A stretch of 64,000 nucleotides of DNA from Adiantum capillus-veneris (GCA_014529385.2 CM043971.1:90289840-90353839); one strand, 5' to 3'. Positions 53,422-64,000 are shown, numbered from the stretch's first letter. Program-made: numbers and translations. Notes: generated by a model not told the origin, from the sequence alone.

Positions 53422-54860
53422 CCTTGCCTATGTGTTGTTAACTGTGTGCACACCAAAGCCACTGCGTCACGGGGTTAGAGCACAAGGGGAACAACACTCA
53501 AAGGGCCAAGAGTGGTCGTTAGGGTAATATTAGAAGTCTTGTACTGCATGGTTGGAATAATTACTCCTTATGTGACCGTGCCTGCGTTGTTATTGGGCAT
53601 AGTGAGTGAATAGGCCTTTATATCTTTTACTAATAACATTAAATGCTCTGTTCCAATCCACGTGTTATGAATGGACATGTGTACAATGTAAATTCAACTT
53701 GGGTCAGAGTCAAGCGAATAGGGCCCTTCGGAGATTATTGGGGTCCTTTTTCGCCTGGGTCTGACTCTAGTCACATCACCTATTATGACATTATCGCATC
53801 GAACAAAACCAATCAAATAGACACAACGCGCACACATGAGAAAAATACAAAAAACCAGAGGAATTTACGACAACGACGCCATCAACAAAAGAGGAAAGAC
53901 AGCAAAATCACGCGACATCGACAACAAAAAGAGCAAAGGCACCGAAGGCATGCCCCGACCGACCCTGAAAAGACATACGCACTACTCCGACGCACCGGCA
54001 AGCTGCCATTCACCGGCATATCACAACCACGACACCATTTTCAATAAACCATAGGTTATTATCATCATTTTTCAGTTTTCACCCAAGCCTTGTAGAAAGA
54101 TCCCAACTTGTAAATTTCCCTCTCTCTAGGTAATGGTCACAAAGGCCCACCTAGAAGTTTTCATTTTAAATAACTCCCAAGACAAAGCAAGGGTCAACCA
54201 CACTGGGTCCACCGACTTGCTTTGTCTCCTTGATTAGCTTACCCTAATCAAATCGGGATTACCCTAATCCAAGTAGCCAACACCTAGAAAAGGGCACTGA
54301 GAGGTCACTATCGGGAGGGGGGCAGTTCATGAGAGGTCAACACTTGGTAGAGTTTTAGTGGGAGGAATTGGCACTATTGGCATCACGGGGAGGGGACTTG
54401 TATGATGGTTTGTTTTTGGAATTGCACCATGTGAAGGGAGCTGCGTCCACCTCTCGACTCCAATGGTCGATGCACACACACATACACATTCTTGGTAGCA
54501 AGTTTCATATCATCGAGTCATCCTTAGAGAACGCACCAAGTAGATTCACCATCTCTTCTCCCTATCTCTCTATCACCACGGTGTGTCACCTTGTCGGAAG
54601 GAAGGTCATTGTAAATACGGCAAGAAATAATTCTCCCTCACACCCCCAAGGGTTTTCATCATTTGTAAGTGCGCTCTGTGTGTGTGTGTGTGTGTGTGTG
54701 TGTATAAGTTTGCAGTGTTCACATCATGGTTGTCTACGTCCTAGCCGCTCAAAGCTAGGTGGTGCCCCCTGTTCGCTTTATGGTGACCAGCTCAAGGCAT
54801 GCATTCGGCTCGCGGTGTTATAGAGGCGGTCGGGGTCCGGGTATCACTTTGCTCCCGTCA
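53422..54860 (+). repeat. Probable 5' LTR region of element E, start undefined
   Basis: The sequence ends CCCGTCA at 54860, directly before the putative primer site shared with F. A (GT)n run lies at about 54681-54704. The second LTR is not in the window, so the left boundary cannot be placed. No gene is supported; the plus ORFs at 53643-54047 and 54368-54823 lack motifs. Confidence 0.4.
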
Positions 54861-54881
54861 TTTGGTGCCCCCACTGAGGAG
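54861..54881 (+). other. Putative primer-binding site of element E
   Basis: TTTGGTGCCCCCACTGAGGA followed by G, identical over 21 bases to the minus strand at 11217-11237 although the flanks differ. The matching tRNA was not identified. Confidence 0.5.
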
Positions 54882-54935
54882 GGCTTCTAAGAAACCTTCA
54901 GTTTACAATGTTGAAAGCAATGCACCTCATCAATC

Positions 54936-55870
54936 ATGGACGAATGGCTGAAGGAATTTTCTAATTGGAGGGCGGAAGAGGAGGAGACTAAGGAGGCACT
55001 AGCCACCTTCATTAAAGTACTACTGCCAGGGTGTAGTGTCGTCAGTATTCAAGAGGTAAGCTCCCCATCTCACTTTGCTCGTTTTGAGAGCATCAGGTGG
55101 GAGGTCTATGAAGTTCTATCACTGTTGTCAACCAAAACACACTGTTAATGAGTGCCAGCAACGAAGGTAGCGAAGGGGCTGAAATCGTCTACATCGACAT
55201 TCACCGCGAAGAAGTCATCCACATCAAAGGAGGAAAGAAAATGGTAAGGCCTCTCTTCCTTAAGGAAACTACAATCAAAGTTATAACCTCTACTCCAAAA
55301 TGGCTTAAAGGGGCTGCTTGAGCCCAAGGTAAGGAAAGGATAAGCCAATCTGGAAACACATGACCCCAAAGGGAGATCAAGCATCTGGCCAAGCAAGTGC
55401 TTCAAGCTCAGAGAGCCGGGTCATACCCAGCTTGCCAAAGAGGAAGTCATCCGAAGCTAAGCGGCGGAAGGTCGCCTACCGATTTGCACGATGCATGCGA
55501 GTACTACCAATCCACTGGTAAGAAGGTTCCCATGCCCTAAGGAAGAGTGGTTTAGTTATTGCTCTCTCTACTTTGGAAGACGGGTAGAGGGTCTTCCTCC
55601 TCTCCCTGTACAACTTATCCTGAAGAAGCTCTCCACCCGGGTGAAACCCAGTGGGCTGGAGACGAGTTGCAATTGAATGGAGTGGAATTCATGCAACACG
55701 TCGACTACGGTAATTATCTGCATTTGCTACTAGCCAAAAGGCTGGGAGTGGTCAGACGCATCGCCATCACCCTGTACGTACTAAGCGACGAAGGAAAGGT
55801 AGAGACCATGAAAGGCGACGACCTCCTGTGGATGTGTCGACTCATCAACACTGGCATGGTAAGAGTATAA
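54936..55870 (+). pseudogene. Leader ORF fragments of element E
   Basis: These are plus-strand pieces at 54936-55148 (Glu-rich helical start), a Ser/Lys-rich piece near 55370-55510, and 55559-55870. The last has a more ordered sequence containing a Val-Asp-Tyr-Gly segment. They lie between the primer site and gag and are probably an N-terminal or leader ORF of E. I do not recognise the domains. Confidence 0.35.
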
Positions 55871-56199
55871 GTAAGTACACCACCCTATGTGCATGATGGA
55901 AAATGGGTCGACAGCATTCCCATTTAGATTCCTGTAGCATATGCATGTGAATATCTATGTAGATAGAAAAATATTCTACCAACAGAAGATCGTGTACCTA
56001 TTCGATGCGGCGTGCTAGGAGAAATCCTTAATTCCCCAAAACCTATCATTCTCCCCATATTGGATTACCACCATTCCTTTAATGTTTCTATCTTTATCTT
56101 GTTTTAATTTATCCACCCAACTCTGTAAAAAGCCGCTACTATTGTTAGTATAATATAAAAGAAAAGAAAAAACAGTTTGTAATTTCCTGAGTCACTACC
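55871..56199 (+). other. Spacer between leader ORF fragments and gag of element E, nothing recognised
   Basis: AT-rich with no coding signal. Confidence 0.35.
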
Positions 56200-57100
56200 A
56201 TGGCAAGTGTCTCTTTCCCCACGTTCAGTGGAAAGAAGGGAGAAGATCTCACCACCGACTTTTTGGATGATTTCGACATCTCTTGTGTGGTTTCCAACAA
56301 GGATGACGACGCTTCACGACTTTGAATTTTTCCTCTACGAATGAAAGTAGAGGCCAAGTCCTGGTACAATGCATTGCCCCAGGCTATCAAAAATGCATGG
56401 GATGTTTTACGGGCTGCCTTTGTAAAGAGGTTTGGTGGAGGCACAATCGGAGAAGCTATGGCAGCTACTACTGACGGAATTGAAGCAGGGAGGTCTGCTA
56501 GAGTATGCCACCTATGAGTCCAAGTTTGTGGACTTATAGGAGAGATGGGTTTCCTCACTGGAGGAAGGCGAAGGAGCACCTAGTTTCCTAAAGAAGGACC
56601 GTTTCATTGCTAGCTTGTGGTCGCCGCTTAGAGAGAAGGTGAAGGGAAGGCTTCCTGTAACATATGAGTTGGCAGTAGAAGTAGCCCGCCTAAAAGACAA
56701 GAAGTTGCGCATGCAAGCAAGAGTAAATGAGTTAGAGGATACAAGCTCAATCCAACCAACCCCAGTGACTGCAACAGCCAGTCATAGACCCCAACCACAA
56801 GAGGCATCAGAGGAGCAGCAAGACCTGCTGAGTCGCATCAATACCCAACTAGAGAGTTTATCCGTGCATCTAGTGCAGCAAGGGCATGCACCTATCAGAA
56901 ATCCAGAACAAGGAAGAGGACAACGAAGGCAAAACCAAGAGTACCACTGCTACAATTGCGGGGAAGACGTCCATGGTATGTACTACTGCCCGCATCCAAG
57001 GAGGCAGAATTTCAATAGAGGGGGGAGACAGAATCAGATCTCTTCGCCAAGGGAAAAACCACCACCACCCAGGCAACCAGGGCCGATCCCACCGCTCTAG
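56200..57100 (+). pseudogene. Gag of element E: capsid domain and CCHC knuckle, frameshifted
   Basis: From ATG 56200 the frame opens with Phe-Ser-Gly-Lys-Lys-Gly and then, past a TGA near 56325, Ala-Lys-Ser-Trp-Tyr, Ala-Trp-Asp-Val-Leu and Ala-Phe-Val-Lys-Arg-Phe. This is the standard capsid helix pattern. The frame changes near 56460. The continuation (56615-57100) has a coiled helix and a canonical knuckle C-x2-C-x4-H-x4-C near 56950-56992. The C-terminus is Pro/Arg rich. It is homologous in type, but not closely, to gag of A, B and C. Confidence 0.88.
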
Positions 57101-57199
57101 ATCCTTCGACCACCTATACAACAACAACCACCACCACAACCTCTCATTCCACCACTATACCCACCACCTGTTGTAAACCAAGCGGTAAGTGTTATTAGC

Positions 57200-58003
57200 T
57201 TGGAGGCTAAAGGGAAGGCAAATGTAGAAGAATCAATTCAAGAGAAGCACAAAGGGAAAGCAAAAGTAGAAGAAGTGGATGCTATGGGAGTGAAGCGTGC
57301 CAGGCATGAGGAAGCCTCTCAAAGAGAAGAGAAAATGAAAGGGAAGGCCGAGTCTAGCAAGCAAGTAGGTAAATCGCGACCGAAGATATACATCGTGGAT
57401 TTCTCACTAAGTGAGTATGCTAAACCCTATGATTTGGTTCAGGATGTGTTGATGCAGGGCCCGAAGATAACTTGGCCCCAGTTACTCCACCTTGCACCAA
57501 GAATGAGGAGGCAATGGAAAAAAATGGTGAGTACCAAGAAATCAAGACCAAGGATTGTTGGGGCTATCTCTGGAAGGGATCTCAACGACATCCTACCAAC
57601 TATGGATGCCCACATCAAGGGGCAACGAATCTCAAACATCTACATAGATGGTGGCATGCAAATATGCGTCATGAGTGAAAAAATGATGCACCATCTAGGT
57701 CTAGAGGTGAGTAGGCCGGCACCCTACCGAGCCAAAATGGCAAATAATGTAAGAGTGAAATACGTAGGCATTGTGAATGCAGTCAAAGTAAAAGCATTCA
57801 ATACAGAAGTGGAGGTAGACATCTTTGTCATGCCACACAAAGGAGAGGGCTACTCTATCATTCTTGGGAGACCCTGTCTCATGGATATGGAAGCTAAGAA
57901 AGACTGGAGCACTGGAATGATTCAGATGAAGGACGCTAAAGGGAAGTCCATATTCTACGATATGAGGACTGGGAAGCAACGCAACATGATCTTGGAGGCT
58001 TGA
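57200..58003 (+). CDS. Protease of element E (267 aa), DGG at the active site
   Basis: A Lys/Glu-rich linker (residues 1-60) is followed by a retropepsin domain at about residues 120-250. The expected Asp-Thr/Ser-Gly reads Asp-Gly-Gly (Tyr-Ile-Asp-Gly-Gly-Met). The Ile-Ile-Leu-Gly-Arg-Pro strand near residue 220 is intact. A TGA at 58001 ends the frame, but the same phase stays open to 58256 with a Ser/Thr/Glu-rich linker, so the stop is probably secondary. Confidence 0.85.
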   Translation: MEAKGKANVEESIQEKHKGKAKVEEVDAMGVKRARHEEASQREEKMKGKAESSKQVGKSRPKIYIVDFSLSEYAKPYDLVQDVLMQGPKITWPQLLHLAPRMRRQWKKMVSTKKSRPRIVGAISGRDLNDILPTMDAHIKGQRISNIYIDGGMQICVMSEKMMHHLGLEVSRPAPYRAKMANNVRVKYVGIVNAVKVKAFNTEVEVDIFVMPHKGEGYSIILGRPCLMDMEAKKDWSTGMIQMKDAKGKSIFYDMRTGKQRNMILEA

Positions 58004-58223
58004 GAAGATGAGTCCACCAGCAACTATTCATCTACCTCAGGAGAAGAGACAACCGCCACTGATGGGAGTGACAGTAACATTGAAGTGATGGGGGTCATTC
58101 TTAAAGACCCAAAAAGATTGACACAATCTGAAACACCCCCAACAAACCAAGAGGAACCATCAGGTACGCAATCCTTAGAGGATGCAGGTAAATTACAAAG
58201 GATGCTCTCAAATGAATTAACCG

Positions 58224-59075
58224 ATGAAGAAAGGAAGGAATATGTCCATGCTGGGTAATTTCACTACACTGTTCATTGATGGCTATGATAAGATCACAAG
58301 AATTACAGTAGTACAACACCACATAAAACTCAAGGAAGTCAATAAACCCGTGGTGCAAAAGCTCAAAAAACTTGGAGTAATCCAACAAGAGGCACTACTT
58401 AAAGAAGTGAGGAGTTTGCTACAGGCAGGTTTCATCTACCCTGTCAAAGACTCAGAATGGGTCTCCCCAGTAGTAGTCACACCAAAGAAGAATGGCAAGT
58501 GGAGAGTCTGTGTGAACTATAAACCTCTCAATGCAGCCACGAAGAGGGATCACTTTCCCCTCCCATTCCAGGATGAAATTCTCAATGGAGTGGCGAGTCA
58601 CGAGCGATACACAGTGTGCGATGGCTACTCAAGATACTTCCAGATTAGCATTGCGGAAGAAGACCAGACAACCTTCATCACACCTTGGGGATGCTTTGCT
58701 TACAGAGTGATGGCTTTTGGCCTCACTAACGCTCCGACCACATTTCAACGCTATGTGACCTTTGTTTTCCAACCCTACTTTGGAACATCAATACGGGTTT
58801 TTATAAATGATTTTTGCATCTATAGTTCATGAACCCTCCATTTAAGCAAAGTCTATTATGGCTTAACCAGGCTGCAAACCTTGGGTGGCGAGCTCAACGT
58901 GGATAAGTGTCACATTGGTGAAAGCAAGGTCACTCTCCTTGGCCATGTAATTTCAGCTAAAGGGATTGAGGCTGACCCTAGCAAGATTCAAGCTCTGGTA
59001 TCTCATTCACTTGATATCTCAAGTGGTCCTCCCTCTAGAACAAGTCACCCAGAGGGATGTCTTCTCATGGAGTGA
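58224..59075 (+). pseudogene. Reverse transcriptase of element E with mutated YxDD box
   Basis: Fingers and palm are well kept: Trp-Val-Ser-Pro-Val-Val-Val, Trp-Arg-Val-Cys-Val-Asn-Tyr, Phe-Gly-Leu-Thr-Asn-Ala-Pro. The catalytic box reads Phe-Ile-Asn-Asp-Phe instead of Tyr/Phe-x-Asp-Asp, so the first catalytic Asp is Asn. A TGA at 58830 precedes the thumb (58881-59075), which has Leu-Leu-Gly-His-Val-Ile-Ser. After about 59000 a stretch of the connection is missing and the frame changes. The gene is inactive. Confidence 0.92.
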
Positions 59076-59560
59076 ATAAAATAAGCAGCAATTGACCGAG
59101 GTGAAGCAAATCCTAGCTAAGCTTCCCACCATTTCACCCCCTAAGTGGGACGAGCCATTTTATGTGAACCCCACAATGTAGGAAGTGATACACTCGGTCG
59201 ACGTCGTACTAATGCAAAAGGACCCCCAAACGTCTTTCATGCGTCCTATTTGCTTCTCTAGTCGTGTCATGACCCCGTCAGAAAAGGGATTTACCGAAGT
59301 AGAACACATGGTTCTTGTACTAATGTTTGCTACCACAAAGTTCCGCTCCTATCTTCTGCCTAGACCCTTTGTAATTCTGACAATTGAGGAGGTCTTTCGA
59401 TATGTAATGCGATACATGGATGTCTCATCTAGGATCTCTAAATGGTTGGTTAGATTACAAGAGTTCGACTACACCATGCAAGTGGAAAACTCCACCAGGG
59501 CTAGTTTAGCGGGGATACTCACTCATCGCCACTATGAGAAGAAGTTGAAGGTCAATCCGA
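59030..59560 (+). pseudogene. RNase H (retroviral type) of element E
   Basis: It starts with Trp-Ser-Glu and Gln-Leu-Thr-Glu-Val-Lys in one frame and contains a TAG near 59178. The main frame 59185-59865 has Val-Leu-Met-Gln-Lys-Asp, Phe-Ser-Ser-Arg-Val-Met, Thr-Glu-Val-Glu and a Leu-Gln-Glu-Phe-Asp-Tyr segment typical of the end of gypsy RNase H. Confidence 0.85.
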
Positions 59561-59599
59561 AAGCAAAAGAAGAAACACCAATGGTAGAAATTCCTAAGC

Positions 59600-60045
59600 T
59601 AGAAAGAGCTCACTCTCTATTCTTTGATGGAGCATACAAAAGAACAGTGGACCAGTCTGTAGGCTGGCATAGTCATTTTCAATGCGCAACAAGAAAGAGT
59701 ATTCTCCATCAGGTAGTTATTACAGTCCCACTCCAACAACGACAGAGAGTATGCAGCTCTAATTCTTGGGTTGGAACAGTGTATTTCACAAGGAATTCAG
59801 CGCCTAAATGTGTTTGGCGATGCTTTGCTTTTGATAAGGCAGATAAACGGCACTTAGGTTTGTAAAAATCAGTTTTTACTTGGTCAACTATGCCAAGTTA
59901 AGGATCTTCTAAGGAAGTTTGAAGCAGTGAAACTATTTCATGTCCCCATAGCAAAAAATCAGGAGGCAGATGCTCTAGCCAAAGAAAGAATACAAGACGT
60001 TTCCGTAGGAGCAATCAAACTGAAACTACCCCTCTTTCAAGGTAC
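59600..60045 (+). pseudogene. Second, archaeal-type RNase H (aRNH) of element E
   Basis: Leu-Phe-Phe-Asp-Gly-Ala opens the domain. After frame changes come Asn-Asp-Ser-Glu-Tyr-Ala-Ala-Leu-Ile, a Val-Phe-Gly-Asp segment with Leu-Ile-Arg-Gln-Ile, and His-Val-Pro-Ile-Ala-Lys-Asn-Gln-Glu-Ala-Asp-Ala-Leu-Ala. These are the acidic positions of plant-type RNase H. A second aRNH after the first is a known mark of Tat-lineage gypsy elements. Integrase is not visible: element D begins 25 bp later. Confidence 0.85.
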
Positions 60046-60070
60046 TGATGTTACCATATACATGTGGTAG

Positions 60071-60272
60071 TGATGTGTGTGAACACACTAGGACCGCCGA
60101 GGCAGTTTTTCCCTCTTTAGGAGGTTTTTTCCCCCGAGCATTGTATATACGCCCATCACTCTAGGGCTATCTATCTTTCCATTGCACACTAAGTAGGACA
60201 CTCTCTATTGTGTGCGTTGAGCTTCCTTCATCTTCCCCAAGCTGTGTGTGTTTCTCAGCAACCCTAATTTCA
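60071..60272 (+). repeat. 5' LTR of element D (~202 bp)
   Basis: It starts TGATGTGTGTG and ends CTAATTTCA, followed after five bases by the primer site. Start chosen for the TGA...TCA inverted ends. The second LTR is not in the window. Confidence 0.65.
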
Positions 60273-60277
60273 ATAAT

Positions 60278-60292
60278 TGGTATTAGAGCAGG
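60278..60292 (+). other. Primer-binding site of element D (tRNA-iMet)
   Basis: TGGTATTAGAGCAGG differs by one base from the tRNA-iMet-complementary TGGTATCAGAGCAGG. Confidence 0.9.
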
Positions 60293-60638
60293 TTGCATCC
60301 TCCCGGGCTTAGTCGCCAGTTGCTCCAATACACGCCCGCTCACTTTCTCGAATTTCAGTGAGCTTTGGCGAGCGTTCGCAGGTCGACAAATATTTTGGGA
60401 TAAGCTCCTAGTGCTTGGTCTGCTCAAATTTTTGATTTGGGCTCATTTTGGCATCCGTTTCCACTACAAGCAGTGTTGCACAGGCTATTTCATCATTTTG
60501 TGTAGAGTTTTTGTCAGTGCCGTTTTCTTCATAACAGGTGCCTTATAGTCTTCTACGGTTTGTGCTATATAGCATGTGATGTTCCTACTCCATTTCTCCT
60601 ATTTTTGGGCAGTTTTCACATCAGGTGTAGCATTTACC

Positions 60639-62312
60639 ATGGCTGACAACAACAACACAAATGTGTTCAAGATGTTTGGTGTTGAGGACAGGTTGGATGG
60701 GGACAACTACCCTATGTGGGCTTATATGATGCAACATGTTCTTGTGTCAAAGGGCGTCTGGAACATTGTGCAGGGCATTGATGTACGTCCTGGTTTTGAG
60801 GATGTTGAGGATATTGCAGGTCTTGCTGCAAGGATTCCTGCTGTTAGAGTTGTTTTGCCTACGGTAGAACAAGCTCGTTGGGATGTTAAGGATGCGCAGA
60901 CTCATGCATTGATTGCGTTGTCTGTGAAGCGCACCATTGTTCCTCATATCCATTTAGCAAAATCTGCAAAACAGGCTTGGGATATATTGGCTGGTCTTTA
61001 TGCAAGTCGCAATGAGGCTAAAACTGCTTTGCTGCGTAAAGAGTTAGAGTCGAAGATTATGCATGAGGAAGATGATATGGACACTTTCCTTGCTAGTGTC
61101 AAGGATATTAATGAGAAACTCATTTTTGCAGGTGAAGTCATTTCAGACAGTTCCCTCGTGCAGACTGTTCTTGATGCCTTACCAGATTCCTACCAAACTT
61201 TTGCTAGTACTTGGAGACTTATAACCCAAGGAAATCCAGAAGTCGTCAAGTTTGATGCATTATGCACATTGCTGTTGCAAGTGTCACTTTCCAAAAAAAA
61301 CAAGACTAGACAACGTGCAATTGAACATGCTTTTATTGCTTCTCAAAGAAAGGGTGGTAACAGCAATGCAGCCACTTCTTATGGTTCTGCTGCGAGTGGC
61401 AAAACTTATGTTCCTAATGCTTCTGCTAGTAGCACTTCGTCGGGCAATTCTCGTGACGAGGGCAAAAAGAAGATGCATTGCCATTATAGTCAAGCTAATG
61501 ATCACTTGATCAAATCGTGTCCTAAGTTGAAGGCCACAGAGGCTAAGAAGAAAGAGGGTGGTTCCACTGCAAATGCTGGTTCCACTACAAATGCATCCAT
61601 TGTTGAGTCTTCTATGAAAGGAGACTGTAATGCTGATGTTGATGCAAAATGGGCTTTTAGCGCAGAGTGCACTTACAATCCTACTGTCCATTATGCATGC
61701 TTGTCAGTTGCTGCAGATTCACATGTGTGGTATTTTCATAGTGGTGCTACAAAGCACATTACCTCAAATCGTGAATTGTTTATCTCTCTTGAGTCTGTCC
61801 CTCATGGGAATTCTGTCACTTGTGCCAACAATGCCTCTTATCGAGTTCAGGGAGTTGGAAAGATTGTGCTTATTGCTGCTGCAAATGGCAGTTCCTTCAC
61901 ACTTGTTGATGTAATTTATGTACCTAGGATCGAGAAGAATCTCTTGTCTGTATACGCACTTGCTAGACTTGGACTTGTAGTCAAATTTGTCGATGACAGA
62001 TGTATTGTTCATGATCTCAGCTTTGGTGATGAAATTGTTGCATCTGGCCTTTTGTGCCGTGGGCTGTATAAGCTCACTTTGTATGACAAGTGTGGACAAA
62101 ATTTTGCAAATGCTATTGCGGATTCAAGGGCTATTTTAGATGCAAAATTTTGGCATGCACGTTTTGGTCATTTGAATTTTGCCAGTTTGCTGCGTTTGCA
62201 GAAATCTGATATGGTTGCTTCTTTGCCACCTCTTGAAGCACCTGTCAAACATGTTTGTGAAGGCTGTATTTTGGGTAAGATGCAGCGTTCTAAGTTTCCA
62301 AAGGATGGTTCA
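60639..62312 (+). CDS. Gag, protease and pre-integrase region of element D
   Basis: Start chosen at ATG 60639 (Met-Ala-Asp-Asn-Asn), which fits copia Gag; an ATG 21 codons upstream is in a hydrophobic stretch. Domains: copia gag (residues about 10-230), a zinc knuckle near 61478 in which the second Cys is Ser, a protease near 61735 whose catalytic Asp is His (His-Ser-Gly-Ala), and a GAG-pre-integrase domain (Phe-Trp-His-Ala-Arg-Phe-Gly-His, then Cys-Glu-Gly-Cys) ending at about 62310. The reading frame has no stop over 550 codons, so decay is limited, but the protease should be dead. Confidence 0.92.
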
Positions 62313-62314
62313 TT

Positions 62315-62774
62315 CATTAGGAAAATTTTGAACTCATTTTTGGGCCTTTTAAGAGTGCCACATCATCAAAGTTGTACAAAAGAAAGCAACCCGGTAGACC
62401 CCTCTAAATATTGCTTAGAACCCCATGATATGACCTATCATTGGAAAGTTCTTGAAAAATGGATACTAAAGAGCCAAGGTCCGAAAAGTTTGGATGACTT
62501 CTATGAAATTTATGCCATTTTTTTTCAATCAGCCAAGTTTTGTTACCGTTACGGTAATCTAAAATCACCTTTTTCTAGATCTATATGAAGGTAATGTCCG
62601 ATACATGCATGCTATATATCAATAGATAGCATTTGAAGAGTAGATTCTAAATATCCAACCTCCAAAAATTTTGGATCTTATTTGCAAAAAATTTATCGAT
62701 CCCCACTTTTTGAAAGCTATGCCACATCAACAATTCTTACAAGGCCCATTTTTAAGTCCAAACTTTTCCTAATG
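62315..62774. mobile_element. ~460 bp inverted-repeat (MITE-like) insert in element D
   Basis: The left end starts CATTAGGAAAATTTTGAACT; the reverse complement of the right end starts CATTAGGAAAAGTTTGGACT, and similarity continues to a shared TGGGCCTT (about 36 bp). It splits the pre-integrase domain from the integrase core. A 3-bp TCA is present on both sides if two extra T are counted with the left end. No coding capacity. The ORF running through the left end to 62588 reads insert sequence. Confidence 0.8.
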
Positions 62775-62782
62775 TCAGGCCA

Positions 62783-63399
62783 CGTGCAGGTTGCAGATTG
62801 TGCATAGTGATGTTTGTGGGCCCATGCAAACTCGGTGCTTGGGCTATTACCTGTGCTTCGTGACTTTCATTGATGATTACTCAAGGCATGCATGGGTATT
62901 TCCGCTTAAAGTGAAGTCCAAAGTTTTTATGTGCTTCAAACAATTTCTGGCTATGGTTGAAAATGTCTCAAAATATACTATGGGCACCCTCCATTCGGAT
63001 CGATGGGGGGAGTATATGTCTCATGAATTTAATGCATTTCTGGCTACTCATGGGATAAAACACCAATGTACATTGCCTTATACACGTCAGCAAAATGGTG
63101 TTACTGAGAGGAAAAACAGGTCACTGACGGAAATGGCACGATGTATGGTCAAAAGTCAAGCTTTGCCGCATTCTTTTTGGCTTGAGGCCATCATGTGTGC
63201 CACTTATGTACTTAACAGGTGTCCTACGAAAGCTTTGCACTCTATTTATCCATATGAAGCATGGCATGATAGAAAGCCTTCTATTGAGCACATGCGTGTT
63301 TTTGGCTGTTTGGCATATGCTTTGGTGCCACAAGTGCAGCGCAAAAAATTGGATGATAAGGCTGTCAATGTATTTTTGTTGGTTATAGTGTTGAAATAA
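62783..63399 (+). pseudogene. Integrase core of element D, DDE intact
   Basis: Ile-Val-His-Ser-Asp (62806 region), Leu-His-Ser-Asp-Arg-x-Gly-Glu-Tyr (near 62996) and Asn-Gly-Val-Thr-Glu-Arg-Lys-Asn (Glu near 63108) give the copia DD35E triad. The following Ala-Leu-Pro-x-Ser-Phe-Trp and Arg-Val-Phe-Gly-Cys motifs are standard. A frame change near 63377 breaks the end. Confidence 0.93.
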
Positions 63400-64000
63400 A
63401 ATGTTACAGGTTATATCATCCGTAAACAAAGCGTATTCTAGTTTCACGGGATGTAGTGTTTGTGGAAGATTCTGTTCAGCCCTTGCTGTCATGTACTAGA
63501 GACAGTAATGTAAGCTCACAGGACATTTATGACGCTTTGTTGCCTGTTTTCAGTGGTGGAAATACGAATGTAAGTTCCAATGAGGAAAATGTACAGCCTA
63601 TGGGGGTTTATGAAAATGTTATAGATCAGCCTATTATTGATGCAGATGTACATGATGTACTTGATGAGGAAAGGGTTGAAAATGAGCAGGCTAGAGGTAT
63701 GCCAAAATGGCTAGTGCACACTTTGCGTGACAGTAAATTGGATGCACCTTTGTCTAGTCGTCCTCGTTCAGGCTCTCACCATGCATCTTATGCATCAGAT
63801 TGTTATGCTTTGGTTGTGTCTAGTTTACATGATGTTGAGGAGCCTCTGTCTTTTGATGAAGCACAGAATTCAGAAAATTGGATAGCTACCATGCAATCAG
63901 AATATGATGCACTTATAGAAAATGACACATGGACTTTATGTGATTTGCCTCCTGGCAAAGAGGCCATTGGTACGAAGTGGGTTTACAAGTTGAAACGCAA
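63400..64000 (+). pseudogene. Linker and N-terminus of reverse transcriptase of element D, cut by window end
   Basis: After a TAA near 63422 one frame is open to position 64000. It contains Val-Ser-Arg-Asp-Val-Val-Phe (end of integrase region), a variable acidic linker, and then the RVT_2 start: Glu-Asn-Trp-Ile-Ala-Thr-Met, Asp-Thr-Trp-Thr-Leu, Leu-Pro-Pro-Gly-Lys and Lys-Trp-Val-Tyr-Lys. Catalytic residues lie outside the window. Confidence 0.9.

Larger units (their letters stand above)
60071..64000 (+). mobile_element. Element D: Ty1/copia retrotransposon, 3' end outside window
   Basis: A short 5' LTR, a tRNA-iMet primer site, gag, protease, integrase and the start of RT occur in copia order (integrase before RT). 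The polyprotein is interrupted by an inverted-repeat insert at 62315-62774 and a small frameshift near 63377. The insertion point, 25 bp after the last clear codon of E, suggests D inserted into E. Confidence 0.92.

Noticed and set aside
62313-62588. C-terminal extension of the D gag ORF
   Set aside because: This part of the frame is read from the inverted-repeat insert; normal copia sequence resumes at about 62783.

Overview
The window is nuclear DNA from a land plant with a large, repeat-rich genome. Evidence: Ty3/gypsy and Ty1/copia LTR retrotransposons with plant-type primer sites (tRNA-Asp-like and tRNA-iMet), GT-AG introns in the few non-element genes, long CT/GT microsatellites, and elements nested inside elements. 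I cannot name the species. No complete host gene, rRNA, tRNA or CRISPR array was found.

Layout. 1-9625: element A, the 3' part of a gypsy element (leader, gag, protease, tail, 3' LTR) without reverse transcriptase or integrase. 9626-11237: minus-strand gag remnant (F). 13541-13722: exon like those of CACTA-associated proteins. 14554-15301: LTR of element G. 16487-22047: element C on the minus strand, with ~2.07 kb LTRs enclosing only gag. 22048-25797: degraded non-element sequence with a fragment of an intron-containing gene and an M48-metalloprotease-like relic. 25798-47381: element B, a complete 21.6 kb gypsy element flanked by CTCCT duplications. It carries a 1.34 kb TTAA-flanked inverted-repeat element inside its integrase and a 687 bp solo LTR inside its 3' ORF. 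47382-53300: the other side of the B insertion site, with a histone H3/CENH3-like relic (minus), a paralogue of the 22.9-23.5 kb gene fragment (plus) and a Ulp1-like gene piece (minus). 53640-60065: element E, a decayed gypsy element with two RNase H domains. 60071-64000: element D, a copia element running off the window and carrying a ~460 bp inverted-repeat insert.

Most interesting. A and B belong to one unusual gypsy family. Shared features seen in the sequence: (i) a leader of diverged ~300 bp tandem units, each opening with the 16 bp palindrome GTCTATCGCGATAGAC; (ii) a gag with short-spaced zinc knuckles; (iii) a DSG protease before RT and a second retropepsin-like domain near the polyprotein end, after integrase in B; (iv) a duplicated polypurine tract. 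B also has two tandem integrase zinc-binding modules. Its ~1,130-codon 3' ORF of unknown function is preceded by a second palindrome array and a plausible splice acceptor. The palindrome arrays thus sit ahead of both coding blocks of B, which suggests a shared cis-acting role (RNA dimerisation or packaging, translation, or protein binding).

Most coding regions are decayed. In A the reading frame keeps one phase for 5.8 kb despite eight internal stops. Many stops fit C-to-T change, as expected for methylated, silenced elements.
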